A stretch of 64,000 bases of DNA from Akkermansiaceae bacterium (GTDB taxonomy: Bacteria > Verrucomicrobiota > Verrucomicrobiia > Verrucomicrobiales > Akkermansiaceae): positions 1 through 64,000 of the forward strand of contig CAIKHZ010000030.1 in assembly GCA_903827375.1 (NCBI GenBank), given 5' to 3'. Shown here in pieces: positions 18,101 to 24,971 of this stretch (positions are counted from its first letter, which is position 1; the number at the start of each line of letters is the position of its first letter). Under the pieces are notes generated by a model. The model saw only the letters and a program-made list of their open reading frames with translations. It was not told where the DNA came from and did not search any database. Both the position numbers and the translations under genes were made by a program.

Positions 18101-20350
18101 GTCGAATTCAAAATGAAGGGACGCGGCCGCTACACTTACGCCGCGAGTCTGTTCGGGTTCTCGCCTGATGTGACAGCCAGTCCTAACAATATCACACCCT
18201 GCTTGGAAAATGCCCAGCACCTCCATGCCCAGTTAGAATACCGTGGCAAGCCGATTGGTGCGGGCAGCTCATCTCCAGTCAAGAATTTGGAAAACGGCCA
18301 GCGCCTGCACGTTGTGCTAAGCACCAACCGTGGCTGGAATGTGGATGGCCGCCGCTATGCCGTGGAGATTTCCCTGCCTCCCGGCACCCGCTTGGACGAG
18401 GCGAGCCTAAGCGCCAGCCCGGGCGAAGTGACCGGCCGTGAAATCACCGATTCGACCATCACCCTGTTCTTTAACCGCTGGCTGCAACGGGTAAACTTCG
18501 ACCTAATCGGCTATCTGCCAGGAAAATTCCGCATGCTCCCTCCGCTGATCCGCGAACTCGGCAACCCGGCCTTCATGAGCGTCGGACCGGTGACCGAACT
18601 CACCGTGCTGGCTGCCGGCGAGAAGTCGCCCGATGCCTATCAAATGAACGACGGCGAGCACTACGCCCTCGGAAAATGCTACTTCGATGACGGCGACCTT
18701 GCAACTGCCCTCGAGCACCTGGCAATCGTCCGCGCCAACAACCCGAAATACAATGAGAGCGAACTGGCGCGCATGTTGTTATGGATTCACACCACTGCCA
18801 AGTTCTACGACGCCCACAAGATCGTCGAGCTATTCGAATTGCTGCGCGAACGCTTCCCACAACTCGAAATCCCCTACGACAAAATCCTCGTCGTCGGCAA
18901 GGCCTACACCGATATCGGCGAGTTCGAACGCTCGTGGCTCGTCTATCGGGCCGCCATCGCCGCCAGCTTTAACAACGACTCCGCCATCAGCGCGGTGCTC
19001 GAAGACGAAGGCCGGTTCCTCGGTTCTATCGACTTTCAGGAACGCATCTGGCGCGAGTACCCGGATACCGCCGAGGTGATCACCAGTCATTTCGCCCTGT
19101 CACAATTGCTCTATCAAAAGGCGCCGAAGGCGCACGAACTGCCGAAGGAAGACGGTGCCCAGCCCGAAAAAACCGCCATGCTAAAGCGCACCGCCGACCT
19201 GCTCATCGCGTTTCTGGCGATGTATCCCAAAGACCCTCTGGCCGACGATGCCGGGTTCTCGCTGGCTAACTGCCTGCTGACGCTGAAGAATTACCCGCTG
19301 GTTGTTTCGTTAGGAAATGAGTTTGCCAAGAAATACCCGGACAGTCCGATGGCCCCCGGATTCCAATACATGAGTGCCCTCGGGCTGTTCTGGCAAAACC
19401 AGTACGCCGACGCGCTTGCCGCCGCCAAGGTGGTGGCCGACGGCGACAGCAAGGACCGCAATTTTGCCCGTTATATTTTGGGCCAGATCTATCACGCCGA
19501 AAGCAAGCCCAAGGATGCCATCGAGTGGTACAACAAGGTGAAGGACGTCTATCCGGATGCCGGTGAAGCGATTGCCTACTTCGAGAAAAAGTCCATCGCC
19601 CTGGACGAAATCACCGTGGTCAAACCCGGCGAACCCGTCGAGCTGACGCTCAAGTACCGCAACATCAAGGAAGTGTCGCTGCAGGTCTATCGGGTGGATC
19701 TGATGCAACTCTATCTCCAGCAGAAAAACCTCAGCGCCATCACCAGCGTGCAGCTTGCCGGCATCCGCCCGGAACTCGAACAAACCACCGTGCTGGGCGA
19801 TGGCAAGGATTTCGTCGAGAAAGAACGCAAACTCTCCCTCAAATGGAAAAATGAGGCGGCCTATCTGATCATCTGCCGCGGCGACGACCTCTTCACCAGC
19901 GGCATGGTCCTCATCACACCGCTCAAAATTGAAGTCCAACAAGACCCCACAAGCGGCCGGGTCCGCGCCAACGTCCTGGACACCGTCAAAGGTGGCTACC
20001 GACCCGAGGTGCACGTCAAGGCCATCGGCAGTGCTGACGCTGAATTCCGCAGCGGCGAGACAGATCTGCGCGGCCTCTTCATCGCCGATAACGTCCACGG
20101 CAAAGCCACCGTCATCGCCCGTGAAGGCGAGTCGCGCTACGCGTTTTTCCGCGGCGACACATGGCTCGGTGCCGCCCCCAATGCCCCGGCCACCAAGCCT
20201 CAACCGGCAGCACCTCAGGGCCAACAACTCGACTATCAAGACAACCTTAACGACCAGAACGACAAGATCCAGCAGTACAATAACGGCAGGTTCAACGAAC
20301 AGCGCCGCCAAGCCCCCAACAAAGGCGTCCAGATGAAGCAGGCGTTCTGA
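12113..20350 (+). CDS. Giant exported alpha-2-macroglobulin-like protein with TPR arrays at both ends
   Basis: The product has 2745 residues. A signal peptide covers residues 1 to about 31 (core ITLVVLFGTTAGLRA). Residues 40-640 are TPR-like helical repeats. A beta-sandwich begins near residue 655, followed by an MG2 domain near 843 (YLYTDRPVYLPGE) and further macroglobulin domains. A glycine-rich linker lies at about 1387-1415. The A2M core starts near 1472 (GRWLPSIITGADGKA). Where bacterial A2Ms have the thioester Cys-x-Glu-Gln, this protein reads PCEAMARLL, with Cys1695 kept and Met at the glutamine position, so a thioester is not expected. A second TPR array begins near 2190, followed by a second beta-sandwich near 2512 that resembles the one at 655. 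A2Ms trap proteases in the periplasm or at the surface. Here the TPRs suggest large-scale scaffolding. It is a single-gene unit. Confidence 0.8.
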   Translation: MNTQLPLPCRILCHCAITLVVLFGTTAGLRAAETSTLDPLRAEMRAEMRAERYEQAATMADKLIAAKDPKADEANYLKALALFQAKKYAAAVTEVQQLESVFPASAWRFKATFLQAQALVEQKKFQDAAAIYQSEAARLLAAERKQELVGVIAAFADKLTAKSESNAPDAPKPDFPKAYKLYTKALGMEISRELRDELLFKKARAIQQASNFPQAVLDFQAYLTEFDPAWSGPAGSGTPRLPLQNPQPVGKHAAWARYRLAEAQIQANNIPAGRMELEDLLNMLVAPLLVPTALQAELLTAEGKMLPAEIRWLMLQSYFNPPIALTVVGNVNNSAVTGPSYPVGEQGMRNSNSPGQVIGNTGGLPTTDVILFKVRAGELDQAIKICREFLVACPEGSRAVRAAWMIAEAYQGAGRADDAIKAYRNFISGEGFHLAEGEAALKFDEELRAAPATHLANLKMRALFRIGSLLAQQKKREEAITIWQSYVKDYPNGPQWSDSQNAIIDAEFQIGMDALTDKNEALALQHFNEFLRAHPLDERSPRILYLFGAVHEAKARALEEAKGELVSINAAYRQAIEEWTKLVSKYPQSPEARSALMKSAGIHEEKFGEYDKALQLYRKLAGEFSYAEANASVARLTVKSLELSAERTFRTNEPAVVKLKLRNMEKCTFRLHEIDLQAYFRKMHGITGVEGLDVSLIQPDKTWEFKPEGYVKYKPFEQEVKIPFPAGEAGAYVVTASDDEWESTVLVLRSDLEVIVKSSRRELLAFVQNMLTGKPAADVDILVSDGKAVAATGKTGDDGVFKAQLEALKDLADVRLFALAKGHAASFNLDLAGLQLSSGLTAKGYLYTDRPVYLPGESVALRGILREVRGTNYAVPENSEFKLSISDPQGRLLAEQSVKTSRFGTFDSSLALPAITASGIYVIAAHQERKGLEPLHFQGSFEVRSFKLEKIKLAMEFPRRVWFRGESIDATLQAAFYWGEPLAGRPLRCTLPDGRSLTVTTDAAGKAKLSFDTTGMRPGSTLTFTAALDGDNVTTTETLTLARLGFTIAAKPSQPVVIAGEPFDLALTTTAADGQPTGETLNLAILRVEQPKTSPVLGLLPWRDGAAAPAAEVKDSELEIKTNPAIGTATVPLTLKKGGIYKLRLTGTDRFGQTISHQCQVEVSDASDAVKLRLFADSATLKVGKETSVRLHSRLTKGLALVTFEGETILRHRIIELKKDDNEISIKVGHDLFPNFRLAVSAMDGRDLRNATKDFDVERELKVSVKPLKETFAPGEEAKVQLTVTDQTGQPVDAELSLSLVNEALFAVCPDPLTPILAYFQQDARRHAEFKLGATCAFHYQGTTRPVSKAVTDEAGRLTRSEAERAKLDELRKEMSANKPAPTQPTGGLYGGGGGGNGPGLGLGNGRGNGSGKAPVSGARSDGAEVYSDADLDGFDTSLVSETKPGADQGAKRSADRKLGEKPAPPARREVKGEGRWLPSIITGADGKAIASVLLPETTTAWRLTARGCTVETLVGQATAQTLTRKDFFVDFKTPAFLREGDELRVVGRIHNLTDYAGPVDLKLRVLDAKDKTKLLAERQKTIEVKGRSGTEVAFDALTVPAALEITTELTAIASPNATALKPPGDALAVTIPVRPWGLPYVAHAGGSAKADAAAMLGLPAGRPYSSCWMSVAIGPDIRTAVLDMALRRSFSSPCEAMARLLPSVPGDTAANDLLAAATALRYANTGKVGATYTQQLSTRARALVATLVAGQAADGNWNCQSLGHLTTARVFWALIEARQSGMVVNKDTLEKAAAALLKQFEACDANDNDSKAVILHALSTDKRADFANCNRLYRERNTLGNSSLAHLARAFFNLERREIATELATLLETKFKPDGDKAFAWEGGCKTIWLNDGDETTAMVLLAMAETLPAGKATATAAQALLQAHGCFGFPYPRAHGPAVAALSIWFAQGLQQATDIEIAVLVNGKEIGSVKTVASLGQHLLAVPNELVKADKNLVEFKMKGRGRYTYAASLFGFSPDVTASPNNITPCLENAQHLHAQLEYRGKPIGAGSSSPVKNLENGQRLHVVLSTNRGWNVDGRRYAVEISLPPGTRLDEASLSASPGEVTGREITDSTITLFFNRWLQRVNFDLIGYLPGKFRMLPPLIRELGNPAFMSVGPVTELTVLAAGEKSPDAYQMNDGEHYALGKCYFDDGDLATALEHLAIVRANNPKYNESELARMLLWIHTTAKFYDAHKIVELFELLRERFPQLEIPYDKILVVGKAYTDIGEFERSWLVYRAAIAASFNNDSAISAVLEDEGRFLGSIDFQERIWREYPDTAEVITSHFALSQLLYQKAPKAHELPKEDGAQPEKTAMLKRTADLLIAFLAMYPKDPLADDAGFSLANCLLTLKNYPLVVSLGNEFAKKYPDSPMAPGFQYMSALGLFWQNQYADALAAAKVVADGDSKDRNFARYILGQIYHAESKPKDAIEWYNKVKDVYPDAGEAIAYFEKKSIALDEITVVKPGEPVELTLKYRNIKEVSLQVYRVDLMQLYLQQKNLSAITSVQLAGIRPELEQTTVLGDGKDFVEKERKLSLKWKNEAAYLIICRGDDLFTSGMVLITPLKIEVQQDPTSGRVRANVLDTVKGGYRPEVHVKAIGSADAEFRSGETDLRGLFIADNVHGKATVIAREGESRYAFFRGDTWLGAAPNAPATKPQPAAPQGQQLDYQDNLNDQNDKIQQYNNGRFNEQRRQAPNKGVQMKQAF

Positions 20351-20539
20351 TGGCTATTCGAGTTTGACCCTATAGAAATCGCATTTTCCACCTACCGGCA
20401 CTGGGGTGTCAGTGAAAACCGTTTCACAGCTCTGGCCGGGTACCCCCGGTGGCGATAGCAGCCCATTTCGCTAGCAGGTCCAAGACCTGTCAGAGCGCTT
20501 TGGAAATTTACCTAACAGCCGACAAGATTATCTTGCCCT

Positions 20540-21305
20540 TCTAATTTCATTTGCATCGATGGAGGCACCGGCACCTTTAACTTCAACGGCGGGGTCCTGC
20601 TCCCCACTGTCTCGACAACCGGATTCATGCAAGAGTTGGACGCTGCCAACGTGATGGCCGCCAGTGCCACCATCAACACCCATAGCTATGACATCACCAT
20701 CGGCCAGGCACTGCTCCATGATTCCTCCCTCGGCCTAGCGCCTGACGGAGGTCTCACCAAAACCGGCGGCGGCACACTCACCCTAACAGGTTTTAGCGCC
20801 TACTCCGGCAACACCACCATCATCGGCGGCAACTTGCTCATGAACGGATCCATCACCGGCAGCGGCGAGGTGACCGTAGCCGCGGGTGCGATGCTCGGCG
20901 GCACCGGCACGATCGCGGGGGCCGTCAAACGTGCAACCGAGTGGCACCCTGACTGTTGAAGGCGCTAGCGGAACCACGATGGGCACGCTGACGATCCATG
21001 GTGAGCTGACACTTGCGGGCGACACCCTCCTGCGCCTCAACAAAGTCGGGGCACCCTCTTCGGACCAAATCGCCAAATCGGGCGGATGGCCCGCCTTCGT
21101 GGGCACGCTCACGCTTTCCAGCGTCGGCACACCCTTGGCTGCCGGTGACAGTTTCACGATCTTCCCAGCGGGTGGAACGGGTTCGCATTCTAGCATCTCC
21201 CCTGCCACTCCAGGCAACGGGCTGCTTTGGGACACCGGCAAGCTCGCGTCGGATGGTATCCTCTCAGTCAAGATCTTCGTTCGCCTAGAGGTGACCATCC
21301 CGTGA
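20540..21305 (+). pseudogene. Autotransporter-associated beta-strand repeat protein, frameshifted remnant
   Basis: One frame gives GGTGTFNFNGG, then LTKTGGGTLTLTG, YSGNTTIIGGNL and GSGEVTVAAGAMLGGTG, the repeating beta-strand pattern of autotransporter-associated repeats. At about 20930 the pattern jumps to the next frame (VQPSGTLTVEGAS) and continues to a TGA at 21303-21305. The sequence GGGGCCGTCAAACGTGCAA reads naturally if one A is removed, so a single-base insertion is the likely break. No start codon or signal peptide precedes it, so the 5' part is also lost. Intact relatives are large surface proteins. The 190 bases between this remnant and the A2M gene hold no recognised feature. Confidence 0.65.
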
Positions 21306-21340
21306 TCATCAGTAATATCCGTTAGCAAGGCACAGCTCTA

Positions 21341-21438
21341 AGGATGGGCTAGCGGATTATGGGTGGGCGGGGACGCCCACCCTCCTTGAAGGATGGGCTA
21401 GCGGATTATGGGTGGGCGGGGACGCCCACCCTCCTTGA
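21341..21438. repeat. Two tandem copies of a 49-bp hairpin-bearing repeat
   Basis: The unit beginning AGGATGGGCTAGCGGATTAT occurs at 21341-21389 and 21390-21438 without visible differences. Each copy contains a perfect 9-bp inverted repeat, GGGTGGGCG and CGCCCACCC, around a 4-base loop. It resembles REP-type palindromic elements and lies between a pseudogene and the start region of the cupin gene. The remaining sequence to 21570 contains nothing else recognised. Confidence 0.9.
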
Positions 21439-21570
21439 GAAAAGACAGGCACCCAGTTGGCCGTCTTGGCTTGAGCAATTTACCTTTGACGCTCTGCTTG
21501 GAATTGGCTAGTTTGTGTCGGACCTCTGCTAGACAGAGACTCGACCGACTGGAATTCAATCAAACAAAAA

Positions 21571-22233
21571 ATGAAAAGGCAAACCGCAATCAAGGTAATT
21601 GGAGCTGGCCTGGGGATCCTGGCAGTGTGCAAACCGACTCTGGCCAGAGCCGCCAGCAAGCAAAAACTGGCATTTCGCAACGAGGATTTCTACAAGGACG
21701 GCAAGTTCAATGTTGAAGCCGGCAAGGATGCGATCATTGCATTGATGCATTACCACGGTTACCCGGTGTTTGAAGGGTTGCGCGAACAACTTTGGATCTC
21801 GGATTACGGGCTGGGTCAGTTCACCAAACTCGGGTTGGCTGCGGTGGGGTTTCTCAACGATCAAGAGAGCAGTTATATGGTACAAGACCTGTATTTGCTG
21901 CCCAACCAAATGCTGCCGGAGCACTACCACATCAAAACCGACAAGGCGACGCCCAAGATGGAAGGCTGGACGGTTCGCCACGGGCTTTCCTACGTGTATG
22001 GCGAAGGCGAACGCACGGCAGACATGCATGCAGTAATCCCCGATTTCGAAAAAGACAGCGTTTCCGTCTTTCATGAAACCATTCTCAAGCCGGGCCAATC
22101 CGCCAAGCTCAACCGGCCCACCGCGCGCCACTGGCAGTTTGCCGGCCCTGAGGGCGCGATCATCACAGAAGCGGCGACCTATCACGACAATGCCGCGGTT
22201 CGCCACAGCGACCCGAAGATTGTGTTCCCCTAA
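21571..22233 (+). CDS. Exported D-lyxose isomerase-like cupin protein
   Basis: The product has 220 residues. Residues 1-27 form a Sec-type signal peptide (KVIGAGLGILAVCKPTLARA). The mature part shows the D-lyxose ketol-isomerase cupin pattern: a metal-binding LPEHYHIKTD block, then HETILKPGQSAKLNRPTARH, and a C-terminal YHDNAAVRHSDPKIVF block close to that family's ending. Lyxose isomerases interconvert D-lyxose and D-xylulose with a bound metal. Export is unusual for such an enzyme, so it could instead act as a periplasmic sugar-binding or epimerising protein. It precedes an SDR, deoC and an alcohol dehydrogenase on the same strand. The 198-base gap before the SDR contains a dispersed repeat, so operon membership is uncertain. 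Confidence 0.7.
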   Translation: MKRQTAIKVIGAGLGILAVCKPTLARAASKQKLAFRNEDFYKDGKFNVEAGKDAIIALMHYHGYPVFEGLREQLWISDYGLGQFTKLGLAAVGFLNDQESSYMVQDLYLLPNQMLPEHYHIKTDKATPKMEGWTVRHGLSYVYGEGERTADMHAVIPDFEKDSVSVFHETILKPGQSAKLNRPTARHWQFAGPEGAIITEAATYHDNAAVRHSDPKIVFP

Positions 22234-22257
22234 ATCATTCCGGCGATTCACCTAACA

Positions 22258-22337
22258 AGGCTGCGCCTCAGACGCAAGACTTGAAGCCTGAAAAGCAGAA
22301 AACTTCACCTAACGACAGCAACTTTGGCTTTTCAATA
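22258..22337 (+). repeat. Dispersed intergenic repeat, copy 1
   Basis: It shares ordered blocks with 45186-45248: AGGCT-x-CGCCTCAGA, GACGCAAGACTTGA, CCTAACGACAG and TGGCTTTTCAA. Copy 1 has an extra stretch of about 20 bases between the second and third blocks. No coding potential was recognised. Confidence 0.7.
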
Positions 22338-22431
22338 ACCTTGGCCCAGGCCAGGTGAATTGCACCCTCACACCACGGGATAGCCCGGGCCATCAGTGCC
22401 CGGGTTAAGTGGTGCTTGTCCCAACTCCATC

Positions 22432-23220
22432 ATGAACCTCCGATACGATAACAAAACCGTCCTCATCACAGGTGCCGCAGGTGCCATTGGAAAAAGCATA
22501 GCCATGGGTTTCGCCGAAGGCGGGGCCAAGGTTTTCATCACCGACATCACGCAGGCAGGCGTGGACCAGTCCGTGGCCGACCTCAAAGCCGCTGGAGCGC
22601 ATGCAGCGGGCCTGGCAGCCAACGTCACCATCGAAGCGGAAGTGGCAGCCGTCGTGAGCAAGGCGGCGAGTTTCGGGGATGGGGCTGTGGACATCCTTGT
22701 CAATGTGGCCGGGGTGGTCGGGCAGGGAAAAGTTGAAGAGACCACAGAAGCGGAATGGGACCGCATCTTCGACGTAAATTGCAAAGGCACGTTCTTCTTC
22801 ACCAAACATGTGGTGCCACTGATGAAGGCGCATCAATCGGGCAAGATCGTCAATTTCAGTTCCAAGTCTGGCAAGACGGGTTCGGCGCTGATGAGCCCGT
22901 ATTCGGCAGCCAAAGCAGCGGTGATCGGTTTCACGCAAGCGTTGGCCTACGAGTTGGCCGATTTTGGGATCACGGTGAACTGCCTTTGCCCTGGCATCAC
23001 CGATCACACGGGCGTCTGGACCAACGTCAGCGCCGGGTACATCCAAAACCTGGGCAAATCGCGGGAGGATGTCATCAAACAGTTCACGGCCAAGGTGCCG
23101 CTCAAGCGTCTGGCGCAAATCGAAGACATCGTGGCAGTCACCCTGTTCATGGCATCCAACGGTGCCGGATACATGACTGGCCAAGCGATCAACGTCACCG
23201 GCGGCCGCGAAATGCACTGA
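22432..23220 (+). CDS. Short-chain dehydrogenase/reductase (SDR)
   Basis: The product has 262 residues from the ATG at 22432; an earlier in-frame ATG lacks family resemblance. Seen: the cofactor motif TGAAGAIG (residues 13-20), NVAG (91-94), a catalytic serine in NFSSKSG, and the YxxxK pair Tyr157 and Lys161 (PYSAAKAA). Asp38 after the second strand (FITDIT) favours NAD(H). Classical SDRs of this size oxidise sugar or polyol hydroxyl groups. It sits 22 bases before deoC, whose product makes acetaldehyde and a triose phosphate, so a sugar or deoxysugar pathway is likely. The substrate cannot be assigned. Confidence 0.85.
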   Translation: MNLRYDNKTVLITGAAGAIGKSIAMGFAEGGAKVFITDITQAGVDQSVADLKAAGAHAAGLAANVTIEAEVAAVVSKAASFGDGAVDILVNVAGVVGQGKVEETTEAEWDRIFDVNCKGTFFFTKHVVPLMKAHQSGKIVNFSSKSGKTGSALMSPYSAAKAAVIGFTQALAYELADFGITVNCLCPGITDHTGVWTNVSAGYIQNLGKSREDVIKQFTAKVPLKRLAQIEDIVAVTLFMASNGAGYMTGQAINVTGGREMH

Positions 23221-23222
23221 AT

Positions 23223-23235
23223 CCCCCCCCCCCCC
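23223..23235 (+). repeat. C13 tract in the leader of deoC
   Basis: Thirteen consecutive C lie between the SDR stop codon and the deoC ATG, ending seven bases before the start. It is the longest homopolymer in the window and occupies the place where a ribosome-binding site would be expected. Confidence 0.9.
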
Positions 23236-23242
23236 AACTATC

Positions 23243-23929
23243 ATGCAAACCTTCACCGTTTCCCAAGTCGCGGCTACCATCGATCACGCCGTGCTCAAAC
23301 CGAGTTTCACCGATGCGGATATCCGGGCCCATGCAGCCATGTGCATCGCCCGCAGCGTCAAAAGCATGTGCGTCCGGCCCTGCGATGTGGCCCTCGCCGC
23401 CGAATGCCTCGCAGGCAGCAACGTGCTGGTCTCGGTGGTCGTTGGCTTTCCTAACGGTCATCACCGGCCGGAGGTCAAGGCGCTGGAGGCCAAATTGGCG
23501 ATTGAGGATGGGGCCCGCGAGCTGGACATGGTCATGAATATCGGCAAGTTTCTCTCCGGCGACTTTGAAGCGGTTCGCCGCGACATTGCCGCAGTGGTTA
23601 GTGTTGCCAAACCGCATGGCGTGCTGGTGAAGGTCATTCAGGAGAGCGGCTACCTCACCATGGAGCAAGTGGCCCAAGCCTGCATCATCAGCGAGGAGGC
23701 TGGCGCGGATTTTGTAAAAACATCCACGGGTTTCGGCCCCGGCAGTGCCACGCCTGAAATCATCGCTGTAATGCTCGACACCGTGGGCGGCAGACTCTCT
23801 GTGAAGCCATCCGGAGGCATCCGCGACTGGCAAACCGCCGTGAATTACCTCGCCCAAGGGGCCACCCGCCTCGGCGTCGGATCCACTGAAGCCGTGCTGG
23901 ATGGAGGGACCGCCAATGACAACTATTAA
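23243..23929 (+). CDS. deoC: Deoxyribose-phosphate aldolase
   Basis: The product has 228 residues. Its catalytic residues match DeoC: Lys159 in VKTSTGFG as the Schiff-base lysine, Asp95 in ELDMVMN, and Lys188 in VKPSGGIR as proton relay. DeoC cleaves 2-deoxyribose-5-phosphate to acetaldehyde and glyceraldehyde-3-phosphate. Here it is flanked by an SDR and a zinc alcohol dehydrogenase, which could remove the aldehyde or oxidise an upstream sugar. Its end overlaps the next gene by 14 bases. The leader is a C13 tract with no purine-rich ribosome-binding site. A related sugar-phosphate aldolase activity remains possible. Confidence 0.88.
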   Translation: MQTFTVSQVAATIDHAVLKPSFTDADIRAHAAMCIARSVKSMCVRPCDVALAAECLAGSNVLVSVVVGFPNGHHRPEVKALEAKLAIEDGARELDMVMNIGKFLSGDFEAVRRDIAAVVSVAKPHGVLVKVIQESGYLTMEQVAQACIISEEAGADFVKTSTGFGPGSATPEIIAVMLDTVGGRLSVKPSGGIRDWQTAVNYLAQGATRLGVGSTEAVLDGGTANDNY

Positions 23930-24962
23930 GGCCGTGGTCTATCACGGGCCGCGCGACGTTCGCTGCGAGTCGCTGCCAATCCCGGTTTGTAACGCCGGGG
24001 AAATCCGCGTTCAGGTGGATGCTTGTGCCGTTTGTGGATCGGATTGGAAAGCCTACAAATCGGGCAATCCACGGATGCGTCCGCCCATCACCATGGGGCA
24101 TGAATTCACCGGGCTCATTGAGATGATCGGTGCCGGGGTGAGCGGTTTCTCCCTCGGTGAGCGGGTGGTGATGGCCACTTCGGTATCCTGTGGCGAGTGC
24201 CTCTATTGTCGGCGCGGTTGGCGCAACCTCTGCAGCGACCTGCGGCCGATGGGTTTCCATTACAACGGTGGCATGGCAGAGTTTGTGACGATCCCTGCTA
24301 GGGCCATCCAACAGAAACACGTCGTCAAAGTCCCGCTGACAGTCAAGCCGATCCACGCCGCCCTTGCCGAGCCTGTTAGCTGCTGCGTCAATGCCGCGGA
24401 AAATTGTGGGATCGTCCCTGGTGATGTGGTTGCGGTGCTCGGTGCAGGCCCGATGGGCATCCTCAATGCCTGCGTTGCCCGCGAGTTTGGCGCGGCAAAG
24501 ATCATTCTCAGTGAAGTCAATCCGGCTCGCCTCAAACAAGCTGCCGCGTTCGGCTTCGATCGCCTCGTCAACCCGGCAACTGAAGATCTGGCAAAAGTGA
24601 TCATGGATGAAACCGGCGGCTATGGGGCCGATGTGGTCATCGTTTCCGCGCCAGCCGCACAGCCACAGGAACAGGCGCTAAGCTTGGTGCGCAAGCGCGG
24701 CAGCGTCTGCCTGTTTGCCTCACTGCCTGCTGGCAACAGCATGCTCAACCTGGACAGCCGCCCGTTGCACTACGGCGAACTGCGGGTCGTCGGCACCAGC
24801 GATTCAACCGCTGAACACGTCCAGCGTGCCGTGGACTTGATTGCCGGTGGCTCACTGCCAGTGGAAAAAATTGCCAGTCATCTGTTAAATTTCGATGACA
24901 TCCAAGAGGCCTTTTCGCTCATGGAAAGCGGCGAGGCGTTGCGGGTGGTGCTAACCCCTTGA
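23916..24962 (+). CDS. Zinc-dependent medium-chain alcohol/polyol dehydrogenase
   Basis: The product has 348 residues starting at the ATG 14 bases inside deoC, which places the first strand (IKAVVYHG) correctly. Catalytic zinc ligands are Cys40 and His62-Glu63 (TMGHEFTG). The structural zinc is bound by Cys92, Cys95, Cys98 and Cys106. The cofactor loop is VLGAGPMG. The pattern resembles threonine/sorbitol dehydrogenases. In this run (cupin, SDR, deoC, dehydrogenase) it probably oxidises a polyol or sugar alcohol, but the substrate is not evident. Overlap with deoC indicates translational coupling. Nine bases separate its end from that of the convergent lipoprotein gene. Confidence 0.88.
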   Translation: MTTIKAVVYHGPRDVRCESLPIPVCNAGEIRVQVDACAVCGSDWKAYKSGNPRMRPPITMGHEFTGLIEMIGAGVSGFSLGERVVMATSVSCGECLYCRRGWRNLCSDLRPMGFHYNGGMAEFVTIPARAIQQKHVVKVPLTVKPIHAALAEPVSCCVNAAENCGIVPGDVVAVLGAGPMGILNACVAREFGAAKIILSEVNPARLKQAAAFGFDRLVNPATEDLAKVIMDETGGYGADVVIVSAPAAQPQEQALSLVRKRGSVCLFASLPAGNSMLNLDSRPLHYGELRVVGTSDSTAEHVQRAVDLIAGGSLPVEKIASHLLNFDDIQEAFSLMESGEALRVVLTP

Positions 24963-24971
24963 TGGCGGTAC

